Origin: Chenopodium formosanum
Lineage: Eukaryota; Streptophyta; Magnoliopsida; Caryophyllales; Amaranthaceae
DNA length: 64,000 bases
Direction of reading: 5' to 3'
Assembly (NCBI GenBank): GCA_024500155.1
Contig: CM044868.1
Location: 30,229,165-30,293,164 of the forward strand
The notes below the pieces were generated by a model. It was not told the origin of the DNA and did not search any database. It saw only the letters and a list, made by a program, of their open reading frames with translations. Made by a program: the position numbers and the translations under genes. Shown piece by piece: positions 19,556-30,433 of the stretch. Position 1 is the stretch's first letter. The number at the start of each line of letters is the position of its first letter.

Positions 19556-20737
19556 TTACTGTTGTGGTTGTTGTGGAGGTGGAGGATTTTGTACATTGGT
19601 ACTCCAGTATGAAAGGTAAGGATGATTTTTATAACCGGCATTGTAGGAATTGGAATAGGGGTTATTTTGCCTATAGGTTTGAAAGGCATTAACTTGTTCC
19701 ATAGAGCTCCTACAATCTTGCTCCCAATGACCTACGATTCCACAATTTTCACAAAAAGCTTCATGGTTAGCAACAGCAGAAACATTAGCTACAGAGTTAG
19801 GAGCAGCAGTAAGATTATCTAATTTTTGACAAATAGATGTTAATTGAGCTTGCAAAAAGGATACGAAATCGACGTTATGTTTTCCTTTATTTGCAAACCC
19901 TCTCGGATTCCCATATTGGGAATTGTGTATTGCCATGTCTTCGATAACCAGTCCTTCATCATCCACATTTAAATTTATAAACCTCCCACTAGCTGTCGAA
20001 TCTAGTACTGATTTAGAAGAATTTCCAAGTCCATTATAAAATGCTTGGATAAATTGCCATTGTGCTAGATTGTGGTGGGGGCACTCTCTCTGTAGATCCT
20101 TGAACCTCTCCCAAGCCTCATATAATGTTTCGTCGGCCTCTTGAGCGAAGTTCTGAATAGCACTCCTTAGCACCGCTGTTCTCTCTGCAGGATAATATTT
20201 ATTATAAAAATTCAAAGCAAGAGTTTCCCAGTCAGTAATACCAAGTGCAGTTCTATTCAAACCATTAAACCATAATTTTGCTTTGCCACATAATGAAAAG
20301 GGAAAAAGAATCTCCTTGATTTGGTCTTGCGTGACCCCGGCTTGTCTAATGGTGTTACAATATTGGCAGAAATCTGCAATGTGAAGATTGGGATCTTCAC
20401 CCTTAGCTCCGCTGAACTGCTTCTTCTCTATCATAGTGATAAATTGGGGCTTGATCTCAAATTGAACTCCATCTAGAGCCGGAGTGGGAGTAAGGTGCGG
20501 GAAATCTGTGAGCTTCGGTTGCAAATAATCACTGAGTTTCTTCTGGGCCGTCATCTCTGATTCTGAATCTGAAGGAATATCTGTGTCACTAGAATCAGGG
20601 GGAGGATCTCTTCGATCGTTGTCCTCCTCAGAACCCGCCAGAATTTGTCTATATAGTCTCCTTTGCCTATGAAAAGAACGCTCGATCTCAGGATCAAAAG
20701 GGATGTAACCTGATCTGGAACACCTGTGCATAAACAA
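19556..20737 (-). pseudogene. gag: Athila G Gag
   Basis: 393 residues with the plant retrotransposon gag domain (EDPNLHIADFCQYCNTIRQ, WFNGLNRTALGITDWETL, EADETLYEAWERFKDLQREC) and one CCHC zinc knuckle, CENCGIVGHWEQDC. The C-terminus is Gln/Pro/Asn-rich and ends at a TAA (CAG TAA ACA); the frame continues open into the protease region, so Gag and Pol were one frame. The stop context does not match a known readthrough motif, so a point mutation from CAA is the simplest reading. A plausible ATG is at 20737; others lie downstream. Confidence 0.88.
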
Positions 20738-20849
20738 AGAACTAAAGACAAATATGAGATTTGCCTCAAAGAACTAATATTCTATGAGGCAAAAGGGGGG
20801 ATAATCTAGACTACAAAAATATAATTAGAAAACAAAAATAAAACCGTTT

Positions 20850-20866
20850 CCCCGGCAACGACGCCA
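20850..20866 (-). other. Primer binding site of element G (tRNA-Asp type)
   Basis: The sense strand reads TGGCGTCGTTGCCGGGG, five bases inside the LTR. It differs by one base from the tRNA-Asp complement typical of Athila elements (C to T at a CpG). Confidence 0.85.
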
Positions 20867-20871
20867 AATTT

Positions 20872-23412
20872 TGACAGGGTAAAGTCGTATCCCCTAATAA
20901 AAAATAATTACCTAAATCACTAACTATAGTAGATAGGGAAGTAGGGTCGAACTCCACAGGGAAACAAGTCTTTTTAATTCTAATTAATTATTATGATCTA
21001 AATTATCCAAGTAACCAATATTTTTAGGTATGAATTCTATACTACGAAGAATAAGTTCAGGGAGAAAAGAATCAATAATAAGGAAACCTAGGGTCACAGG
21101 TTCACCAATAATTAATATTCCGGGATAGAACAAAGTAATTAATAATTAACAATGCACAGATAACATGATTAACAGGCTCTCGCAATTTATTAATCAACAT
21201 AGATTTAACAGGCTCTCGCAATTTACTAGACCTAAGTTCCTATTAAAAATAGCCTTTAATATTAAATCAACATCTGCTCGATTCATCAATTCAATATTGC
21301 TAAACATTCACAATCAAATTACATCTGCTCGATTCATAATCTAATTGCAAAGAATTAAAACAATTCAATAGGAAATTATCATGCAATATCAATAATCAGT
21401 AATAACAAATTATCCCTTCATATTAATTATGGATCCCCATAAACCCTAGAACGGAACTACTCACTAATCATCATAACTAAGCCAATCAAATAAATAATTA
21501 AAATCATAATCAAGAAAACAATTAAAATAGCTGAAATTAAAAAGGGAAGAAATTGTACCAAAAATAAATCTGGAATTAAAGGAAGTATTAAGAACAAAAG
21601 TTTAGAGAGAATTTAAGAGAGAGAAAAATACTAAGTAGAAAGAGAAAGTCTAAGAAAGAAGTTAAGTAAATAATTTTGTACAAAACGTATTTAAACCTCT
21701 CCTAAAACAAGAATTAAAACTAAACTAATCAGCTTCTAAGAAAACACGCGCCCGATCGGGCGAAGGGCCACCCGATCGGGCCCACCTTTTTTACAATGCC
21801 TTTACTGATGTGCCGCGCCCGATCGAGCTTAGCTCACCCGATCGAGCGCGCCTCTTCCTTGAGGGCCCTTATGCGCGCAGCCGCCCGATCGGGCGTATGC
21901 TTGCCCGATCGGGCCCGGTCTTCTTCTTCGAGGCTTGGACTTCGATTGGGCTAGATTTCTCGGCCCAATCCGGATTTCCTCTCGGGTCTCGAATTCTTGG
22001 TCCAAATGCCTCGTGATCTCAATTACCGAGCCCTTAATCACCGGCTCTCACCGATCTTGGGCTCTAAAAGTGGTTGTGTCCTTCTAGCTTCCGTAGTCGA
22101 TCTAATAAAGCCCGGGAAAATGCTCCAAGAATGCAATTTCCTGTAAAATACAACTAAAACTATGAAAACACTAGAACACACAAAGTAGTAATAAAAGTGG
22201 CCCGAAAGAGCCAAAAACACTACTAATAACGACCAAGGGATGGGGATAAAACACTATATAAAATAGACATATCACGACCATGGGTTGGTGCGGCCGAACT
22301 ACGGGGTTGGTTCGGTCGAACCATGGGTGTGTTCGACCAAACCTCTTCAAATTACAAAACCTCAAAAGTTTTTGACTCGAACTTCGACCGAACTCCTTTG
22401 GTTTGCTCGAACTTGATTAATTGCCATTTGCTCTGAATTGGGGATGTTGCTTGAGCGATTTGGGGTTGCAATTGGTGGCTGATTGTGGGTGAAGGGCTGG
22501 TGGTTGCTGTTGGTGAGTAATTGGGTTGCTAGTGGTTGTTTGGTGATGTTGGCTGCGGTTTATGGGAGCAGGGGATTGGTTGGTGATGTTGGTTGCGGTT
22601 TTGTGTGGTGAAAGTGGTGGAACAGGGGAGAATTGCGTGGTTCAGGTGGATATTGATGGCATTTTGGCGGTGGTTGTTGCTCTGAGTTGCGGGTGCAAGT
22701 GGTTGTTTTTGTTGTTGTTGCGGTGGTGAAAGGCGGGTTTGCGCGGCTGCCAATTTGGGGTGCTGAAGGAGGCATGGCTGGTGCGGGTTTTGGGTGGTGG
22801 TGATTGGAGGCGAAATGGGAGGCGCATTAAGTGAATTGGAGTTGAGGTGCTGGGTTTGAGCAGAGGAGATGGAGCAGGGGAATTGAAGCAGGACAGGAAG
22901 GAGAAGTGTGGTGTAGGATTAGATGAGGTGTGGTGAAGGATAAGACTGGCAGCAGGGGAAGAGCAGGGACCATTGTGCATTTGCCTCAAACCTCGGACCC
23001 CGAACACGATTTGAACTTGAAACCCGGAACACCTACAACCAAAAACACGAGGGTATTACCACGAAATAAAATAAAATAAAATAAAAATAACATAAAAAAA
23101 TAAAATCAAAAGAAATTAAATAAAAGAACAAACATGAAAATAAAATAAAATAAGAAAATGGGAGAAACTAGGAACTTATTAGAAAACAAGAAATAAAAAC
23201 TTAAAATATAAACATAGAATATAAGATAAATTAAATAAATAAAGAAAATAAGCTTAAAACTATTAAAAACTACTAAAATACTCAAAATAAAGATAAAAGA
23301 CGAGAATAAGCAAATAATAGAAATAAAGAACAAAAAAGGGTTAAATTATTGGAAAATAAGCCGGAAAACGACTCATTAAGCACCCTAAAAGTGACATAAA
23401 AGTCACTTATCA
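20872..23412 (-). repeat. 5' LTR of Athila element G
   Basis: The LTR runs from TGACAGGG beside the primer site to ACTTATCA at 23412, about 2.5 kb. The sense strand begins TGATAAGTGACTTTTATG and ends in TGTCA. No gene is supported inside it. It contains a GATCGGGC palindrome cluster (21748-21921), a cluster of TTCGGTCGAA-like words (22290-22395), a G/T-rich stretch (22430-22760) and a very A-rich stretch (23040-23340). The outer limit rests on the TG/CA ends, as the second LTR is not available for comparison. Confidence 0.75.
21748..21921. repeat. GATCGGGC/GATCGAGC palindrome cluster in Athila LTR
   Basis: Six copies in three pairs, each CGCGCCCGATCGGGC or a close variant (two have GATCGAGC). 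It is the same word as in 2903-3300 of the same element. Confidence 0.88.
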
Positions 23413-23435
23413 GTAAGCTAGCCACTTCATTTAAC

Positions 23436-23512
23436 AAAATAAAATATGCTTTCACCAAGATTCGAACCCATAAACTCTAATATATATGGGTAATACATTT
23501 ACTATCTCAACC
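23436..23512 (-). repeat. tRNA-derived (SINE-like) relic
   Basis: On the minus strand TAGTTGGTTGAGATAG resembles a pol III A box, and GGTTCGAATCT, about 43 bases downstream, matches a B box. The spacing is like a tRNA. The cloverleaf is not intact and no terminal duplication was found, so this is called a SINE-like or tRNA-derived relic, not a tRNA gene. Confidence 0.4.
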
Positions 23513-23704
23513 AACTATTATTAATGTTTCAAGTTTCACATAATATTATAATATTTCTTTCACAAGATTAAAATATAAATACATATGATGTAAAAAGAAA
23601 AAAAAAAGTGACATCCAAGGCAATGCCCAAACCACTACACACACTAGCTGCACAAATAGTCTAACATAATTGTTAAATTAAAGCAAGAAGTACAAAAATT
23701 AGCA

Positions 23705-23734
23705 ACTTGGTGCATCGCCCGGGATACACACTAG
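23705..23734 (+). mobile_element. Possible Helitron 3' terminus
   Basis: The sequence ggtgcatcgcccgggatacaca ends in CTAG followed by T. Plant Helitrons end in CTRR after a short GC hairpin of the GTGCATCGCACGGG type. The hairpin here is degraded, and no 5' TC end could be fixed. Confidence 0.4.
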
Positions 23735-23759
23735 TTTATTTTTATATAAAGGTGACACA

Positions 23760-24372
23760 TGTTTTGAGTATTTTATACCCGACCAAGTGGCCCAACAAGA
23801 GTCTTACATGTGTCACTGGAAGGGGCGCCAACTTGGACCTTCTAGATGGTGACATGTGTCAGCCAGATATAGCCCCTAATTTGAGGTATTTAATGATCCC
23901 AAGTGGACCAATGAGAGAACGACACATGTCGCCCTGGGAGACGCCCAAATGGCCTCTCAGGATGTGCGACACGTGTCACTTAGATATCATTTCTGAAATG
24001 GCGGCCTTCAAAGGCCCAAACTTTGAGGTGCCGCAAAACGGCGTGCCCTAATTCCTAGGTCATCAAACCCTAGGGAGGGCATACTTCCCCAAAAGACCCT
24101 ATAAATAGGGACATTTCCCTCATTTATGACGGGACGTCACATCGACATTAACTACAGAGCTGTCGTTCTCAAGAAACAGACAACACCTGAGCTTGGAATC
24201 CAAGCAGATAACTTTATTTCAGCAAGTGTTACTTTGTATACCGTACTAACTTAATCTTCGGAGGCGGACCACCAACCATTCGGTGCTCCGTTTGTCTTGT
24301 AGGTACATGTGACCTTGTGGAATCCAGTCTTAAGCTGTAACTCTCCCGAGGGACACAAAAAACCCCAAAACA
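23760..24372 (+). repeat. 5' LTR of Tat copy A
   Basis: 613 bp from TGTTTTGAGTATTTTATACCC to CCCCAAAACA. It aligns throughout with the reverse complement of the H LTR. TATA box at 24110-24117. Several CG positions of H appear as TG or CA here, as expected from methylated-cytosine decay. Confidence 0.88.
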
Positions 24373-24395
24373 TTTTGCCTCGTTTGTGGGGAGAG
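24373..24395 (+). other. Degraded primer binding site of copy A
   Basis: TTTTGCCTCGTTTGTGGGG corresponds position by position to the primer region of H (TTTGGCGCCGTCTGAGGGG), with several substitutions. Confidence 0.65.
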
Positions 24396-24405
24396 TACAT
24401 ATAAG

Positions 24406-26873
24406 ATGGCTTCCCAAGAAATTCTTGTGCCGCCTCCAAAGACCATTCGGCCTCTGGAAGAAATACAGGTCTAGACGGACCATGACTCAAGTAACGATGC
24501 AGATGTCAAAACCTATGTGGCCCCTAACGGGTCACTCATCTCTAAGCGCCTCCGTTAGAAAGACAGGCGAGAGCGCAATGCAAACCAGACGGGTACTAGT
24601 AGGCCCCTTGGACCCTTAAGTAAGCCCACAGGTCAGGCGACTGATGCCTCCAAGGTGGCAAGATCAGCCCCAGTTACCCGTGACGAGCTGATGAAGTTCA
24701 TGAGTAGCCTCAAGGGTGAAATTAAGGGACTAATCAACAAGCGAACGGCTGCCCCTAAAAAGGAGCAGTCGGCCACAAGGCCTGCCAAATTTGGACAGTA
24801 GAAGTCGGTCAGGGACCGACAATCGACTCCGCACCCTGCTTCAAAGGAGAAGGCTCGGCCTCAGTTTGATCTATCAAGACTCCGTTTCCATGAAACGGTG
24901 ACAAGAAAAGCCATCCGACATGTGCAGTCGGACGGTAGCAAACAAACATTTCCTGATACTCGTTAGTACATCGACTAGCTAAGGAATCAACAGTTGTCGG
25001 AGTCGGCTTCAACGTCGACTTATCACAACAGTTTTCAGAATACCTCGGTGAGGAGTTCTCCTTCAGTACAGTCGAGGCCTCATCTGATCAATTCAGTGCA
25101 GTATGTGGCACAACCATTATACAGACCGCCTGCTTTGCCTTACATCCAGCCTGCCTTCTTTGGAGGACAGGCGGCATATAACTATCAGTCTTTGGACTGG
25201 AAGCTTCGGCTACAAAACCTTGGAGAGCAGCCCTCTGTGTTCTCCAGGGAAATAGCCGAGGCCAAATAGTCGGCCAAGGTTAAAAATGTCATGGTTGGAA
25301 CCTATGATGTTACCTCCAACCCTGTAGCCCACCTCTTAGCATACACCCACCTCATGTACTTACAAGGGTTAGATGATGCCGCCTGGTGTCGATGCTTCCC
25401 GGCCACCCTAAAGGGCATAGCCCAGCAGTGGTTTGGCAATCTGCCGGCTGGTTGCATAAACAGTTTCAAGACACTTGCGTTCTTGTTTGCTTCTAACTTC
25501 TCTATGAACATCCCTGCAAAGAAAACGAGCCTTGATCTAGGCCATGTGCAGCAGAGAGATAGAGAAAGGATGCGATCATACGTCAGGCGGTTCAATCTGG
25601 TGAGAATCCAGATCCAAGGACTATCTGACGAAGTGGCCTTTACAGACTTTTTCAAAGGTCTGAAGGACGGGTCGACTATCAAGTTCAAACTCGTCCGCAA
25701 GAAAATATATAGGCGACCGAGCTCTGCTCCTCTAATAAGCAGTCGGAATCTAAGATGTCTGACCGACAGAAGAAAGGTCGGCCTGCTCAGCCGTCTCTAA
25801 AACCAGAAGAGAGCAAAAAGAAAAAACATATTTGGGCGGTTGATAACTCCGATCAGCCGGCCCAGAAGAAAAGGAAATAGTGGAAGCCGTACGTTCCTAG
25901 GTTTGAGTTCAACAAGGACAGCTACTCCATTCTCATGGAGATTAAGGATCGGCTGACTCTTGAGAAGCCGACTCCTATGAAAGGTTCTGCTGAATATCGG
26001 AACAAAAATAAACACTATCACTACTATGAGGATGTCGGCTATGACACAAACGACTGCTTCAGCCTTAAGCGGGCGCTTGACCGTCTGGCCGATAAAGGAG
26101 CGCTGAAATCTTATGTGAAGTCCAAAGTGGCTTCAAAATTGAATCTTAGGAAGTCGAGCAAAAAGACTACCCCGCCTGCTATCAGCTCTAAAACGGATGA
26201 GGAACCGGTTTATACGATAGCAGGCGGATTCGCCGGTGGTGGTCCAACCATCTGGGGCAACAAGGACCATCTGAGAAAGATGGTCCATTCTGTTGATGAG
26301 GGACAGGCGGCCAGCACATCCGCCTTCCCTAAAGTCATCATCACCGAAAAGAACAGAGGCAAAGTCCGTCGGCCACATGATGACCCTGTGGTCATAGAAT
26401 GCAAAGTAGTCAACCAATTGGTTGGTCGCATCCTAATTGACACAGGAAGCTCCTCAGACATCATTAGCTACAAATGTCGATCCAACCTAAAATACAGGTT
26501 GAATAGTATGATGGATGTCTCCCACCCCCTAGTGGGTTTTTGGGGAGGAGTTGTGCATCCAGTTGGATGCATTGATTTGCCCATCTGACTGGGGGAAAAA
26601 GGTAGTGGTAGGCACATGACCATCCGGTTCTTGGTGGTCGAGGAGCTGACCGCCTACAATCTCATCCTTGGCCGACCCACTCTTAACGAGTGCAAGGCAG
26701 TCATCATTCCTACTCTCATGCTTGTCAAGTATGAGAAGGATGATGGGACTGTTGGATCCCTGAACGGGGATCAGAAGACGGCTCACGAATACTATCTCTT
26801 GGACGTCAAGCCTGTAGCTGCTACAGCCGGTTAGGGCAAAGAGCCAATGGACCTTGATGAAATCAAGGATGAC
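24406..26873 (+). pseudogene. gag: Gag and protease of Tat copy A
   Basis: It begins at ATGGCTTCCCAAGAA and follows H Gag throughout: acidic N-terminus, low-complexity basic region, gag core (25291-25690), CHHC-like knuckle near 26010-26060, protease LIDTGSSSDII (about 26435) and the LGRPTLNECKAV region (about 26670). Early TAG stops (24474, 24555, 24799, 24963, 24976, 25267 areas), a frameshift near 25700 and stops at about 25878 and 26585 make it a pseudogene. Apart from the stop, gag and protease are in one frame at the place where H has an extra base. The frame ends abruptly at the B insertion, after the EPMDLDEIKDD acidic motif. Confidence 0.88.
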
Positions 26874-28743
26874 TGTAGACACCCATTTGTGTCTCCCCAA
26901 AACCAAACCCAGTGATGAGTACCTTTCACGTCAAATCATAATCGAATGAAGTGAAAGTGTGGAAAGTTTAGTGTTGCGGAAAGTTTTAATTTCTTTTATC
27001 TTCTCTCTGTTTTTAAAACCTATTTTTAGAAAACAGCCAATCCAGTTTGGTTGGTACATGATATGGGTCTAAGAATAGTATAGTTGGATGGGGCTTGAAA
27101 AGACCTTTCCAACGATATATTATAAGCCCAATTCTGATGAATATTGAGGAAGTTATGGCCAAATTACTAAACTGGGCCCGGTTTGAGCCTTATATCCGGC
27201 TCAATGATCTAGAGGAGGGCCTAATATAGATTTATCATTCTTAATGCAATTAGGAATGGTTTTAGTCTTCTAGATTCTTCTAGAAGATTCTTTTCATTCC
27301 TAATTCGATTAGCATTGATAAATTGACTTTTGTTGACTTTTTAGAGTTTTAATCAGAATCAAAGAACGTTTTTTGAGGAAAATACGATTTTATCCTCTTG
27401 TACGACAATTTCTATCTGATTTTAAGAAAACGTGTGAATTTCTGAGTCAGCGCCAAACGCCAGCTGTAGCGCCTGACGCTACGCTTGGCGCCTGGCGCTA
27501 GCCTTAGCGTCTGGCGCCAAGGTCAGCGTTTGGCGTTAACTTGGCCTTTTGCGTCAGAATTCTGTTTTTGATGTTTTATCTTTTTGGCTGATTTTCTCTA
27601 TAAATAACGTGCTAAAAACTCCGTTTTCATTCACCAACTCTCATCAAGTTTTCTTGATTACACTCTCTCTCTTTTCTAAACTAGCCTTCTCCCAAATATA
27701 AAAATTCCGCACTCATTAGATTTAGAAACACCTAGCCATATTCGAAGTTGCCTTTGCCCTAGACGTGAAAGGTTTAATTTCTGAGGGTTTGGTCCCAAAT
27801 CTCTCTTTCAATTATTTAATTTAATTTTTGTTTATTATTTTCCTTGAAGTTACTAACGTGTGTATTTTGTTATTAGAAAGAGGTACGAGGCATCAAAGTA
27901 AGTACTTTAATGATTTTTATTGATGTTATGATATAGAGTTCATGCTTAGGTTATTATTATTAAATTCCTAGTATCATGCCTAGGATAATTTTAATATCAA
28001 GTGTGATTAAAAGTATGATGCTTTCTATGTTCTTCCTAATATTTATGATTGTTAGTATCATGTTAGGGCTAAATATTTGATCTTTATTGTTTAGTGACAT
28101 GCTAGGGTTTGTTATTAATCTTGTTAGTATCATGCCTAGGATCTTGCTATTATTATGCTTTAACATGATTATTGATTATATTTATTATAATGATTATAAT
28201 TTATTATTATTGTTGTTGTTTGATACATATTTATTGTTATTGCTTGATCACACCTTTTATACATGTTTAAACAGAATTGGCACTTGTAATCACGCTTAAT
28301 AAGATAATTAATAATCTTGTTTAGGGTTAATATGATTATAATTCAAGTGATCGCCAATAATAGTTTATTTGTGAATTAATATTCAACCAACATAGGTAAA
28401 CAGGTTTAGGGTTAATCTTATTGATTGCATGTTAGTTAGAAAGCGCACATGAATACGATCAGAATAAAGTAGAGGCCTATTATTAGGGCAGGTTCAATCT
28501 CTTTTAGGTTGGATTTGTACCTTCATCCCCGAACCCTATTTGGTTCAAGACCTTATGGAGTTGACGATCTCTTGGATCGTTAAGGGGTGTAACCTTCACC
28601 TCGTGAACGATTTACAAGTTCTTAAAAAAAACTTGTTGGCGACTCTTTTGCTCTATCTTCTTTCCCTTTGGACGCTACCGTACTTTAGTGTATGATCACA
28701 GTGGGGTTCAAGCTAGGGGTTAACGCTTGAAATATTCCCTACA
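26874..28743 (+). repeat. 5' LTR of element B
   Basis: 1870 bp, TGTAGACACCC to TTCCCTACA, similar along its length to the LTRs of C, so both are one family. TATA box at 27599-27606. A GGCGCC-type cluster lies at 27441-27545, just upstream of the TATA box. It contains ATT-rich stretches and no gene. Confidence 0.9.
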
Positions 28744-28748
28744 GTTTT

Positions 28749-28766
28749 TGGCGACTCCACTGGGGA
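28749..28766 (+). other. Primer binding site of element B
   Basis: TGGCGACTCCACTGGGGA, five bases after the LTR. This form is usual in Ogre-like elements, where it has been assigned to tRNA-Arg; I recall the assignment and cannot verify it here. Confidence 0.75.
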
Positions 28767-30433
28767 GGATTTCTATTTTAATTCCTGAATTTGTTTCAAC
28801 AATGATTTAGAATGAGTGGATGAGACTCGAAACGTTCTAAGTATTTCATGTGCGTAATTTTGATTGAAATTATGATCATATGCATAAAAAAGATCTCATT
28901 GGAAAGACCATCCGTAATGAGTTAAAATATAGGATTTTACACGTAGGAAATTTGAGAAATATTTTTCACAACTAAGACCAAAATAACGCTACGCGAAACA
29001 GGAAAATTTTATCGAGCATAGAAAGTTGCTGAGGCATGTAGGAATTAGCGTCAGCGACCAGAGTATTAGCGCCAGAATTTTAACTGTAGCGCCAGACGAC
29101 AGTTCTGTCGCCAGGCGCTACAGCTAAAACCTGGCGCCAATCTATGTTTGTTGGCGCCAAATTCTTCCAATACCGAGCAAGACATATGCGTTCTAACTTC
29201 GACCAGTTTTTTGTATTGTTTGCTCGATCCTACTTCCTGATTGAGTTTTTTCTCACTTTTCTGAAACCTATATGTGTTCTACATATGGACATAACCCTCT
29301 AGGAATTCATGCTCCATCTACCTGATTGCACGCTCTGAGCAACAAAGGGTACATCCGAGATTGTTGAATTCACCAAACCATGGAAGCGAGTTTTTTCTAA
29401 AACTCGCGGTGTCCCATCCACTCGCGCCAACCCTTCACGGTTAGGCTTCCGCGCGGTGCATCCGGACAATTAACCATGGGCCCTCTATTGACTAAACCAT
29501 ATCCCGAACTTTAGAGAACTAGAGCCATGGTTAGGTTGCAAACTCATTGCATCATTTTGTGCCTACTTGACTAATTGTGCATTATTTGTGTGCATATATT
29601 TTATGTTTCTCTTAACCGTTTGTTTGACTTGTGTTGAGATTAAATAAATTAATGACTTAAAAGAACTTTGCCTAATTAATTAATTAATTAATTTGAGTAA
29701 ATAAAGTCTAATATTTTAATCAGAATTGACCTAGTCCGACTTTAGGCATACCCCTGTTGATTAATAACACCAAAAACAGTTCCAGATTGAAGCTCCAGCA
29801 GTGGCGCCAAAGTCTGAACTGTAGCGCCACTCTGTGGAGTGTGGAGCCTGGCGACAGCTCTATCGTCTAGCGCTACACTGCAAAGAGAGGCACCAGTCCT
29901 GTTGTTTTGACGACAGTTTGGATTATTGATCGAGTCATCACCTAGTGTCTAATTAACCAGTTTTCTAATTAATTCGGTTAAATTTACTGTCAATAATACT
30001 TTGTTGAGTTATTAATTGAGTTTAGGCACTAAGTCCCATGGTCTTACACAAGAGTCCAAACATGTCACTTACACTCAACGCACACACCAACACATACACT
30101 TTGACCATGTTTAAGAGAGTTTTGTATGCGCGTTTTTTCCGTCATTTTTTTAGGGGGGTAAGTCGGATATTAATCCTCCAATTTAAAAACTATACTTAGT
30201 TCCCTAAAAATATATACATTATTTTTGCCTAAAAATATGCACCCATATTTTTAATTTTTCCTCTTTAAAAACCGTAAAGTCAAGTCGATTTGGGTTAAGT
30301 AATTAAAACGCAAAATGGTTTAAATTACAGCGCGTGGTCAAGAAAGGAAGGATGGTTAATCAAAGACAACCTTTTCGTACAAGTCCAACTTTTCGATAAA
30401 CCCATAGCTCGTAAAAGGAAAGCTAGGACAATA
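28767..30433 (+). other. Untranslated leader of element B
   Basis: A 1.7-kb region with no coding frame, homologous in reverse to the leader of C (39301-40970). It holds two clusters of GGCGCC-type words (29046-29160 and 29803-29890). Long leaders are usual in Ogre-like elements. Confidence 0.75.

Larger units (their letters stand above)
1..23412 (-). mobile_element. Athila-type Ty3/gypsy retrotransposon (element G), 3' end outside the window
   Basis: This is a large minus-strand element read from right to left: 5' LTR (20872-23412), a primer site matching tRNA-Asp, gag, protease/RT, RNase H, integrase, and a long extra ORF downstream of integrase. The extra ORF in that position and the integrase and RT sequences are characteristic of the plant Athila lineage. 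Element H (4583-16377) is inserted in the integrase. The copy is inactive, with a stop between gag and protease, a frameshift between RT and RNase H, stops in RNase H/integrase and a frameshift in the extra ORF. The 3' LTR is not seen: the LTR end ending in cacttatca does not occur in the first kilobase, so it must lie to the left of position 1. Confidence 0.88.
23413..23759. other. Flanking DNA with SINE-like and Helitron-end-like relics
   Basis: This is the only stretch outside recognised LTR elements. It has no coding frame. Two short relics are listed separately. The rest is AT-rich and unassigned. Confidence 0.5.
23760..26873 (+). mobile_element. Decayed Tat copy A, related to element H, cut by element B
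   Basis: A plus-strand relative of H: LTR, damaged primer site, gag and protease with several stops. At 26873 the protease-RT linker is interrupted by the TG of element B's LTR; the remaining pol and 3' LTR would lie beyond the right edge of the window, after B. It is the oldest layer of the right-hand nest. Confidence 0.88.

Noticed and set aside
19556..19558. TAA between gag and protease of Athila G as a readthrough stop.
   Set aside because: The context CAG TAA ACA fits no known readthrough consensus; the element has several other lesions, so a C-to-T mutation is simpler.
22529..23007. Pro/His/Ser-rich minus-strand ORFs in the Athila LTR.
   Set aside because: Low-complexity translations of a G/T-rich stretch in several frames, without start context or domain.
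23436..23512. Functional tRNA gene.
   Set aside because: A and B boxes are present but acceptor and anticodon stems do not pair; better read as a SINE-like relic.
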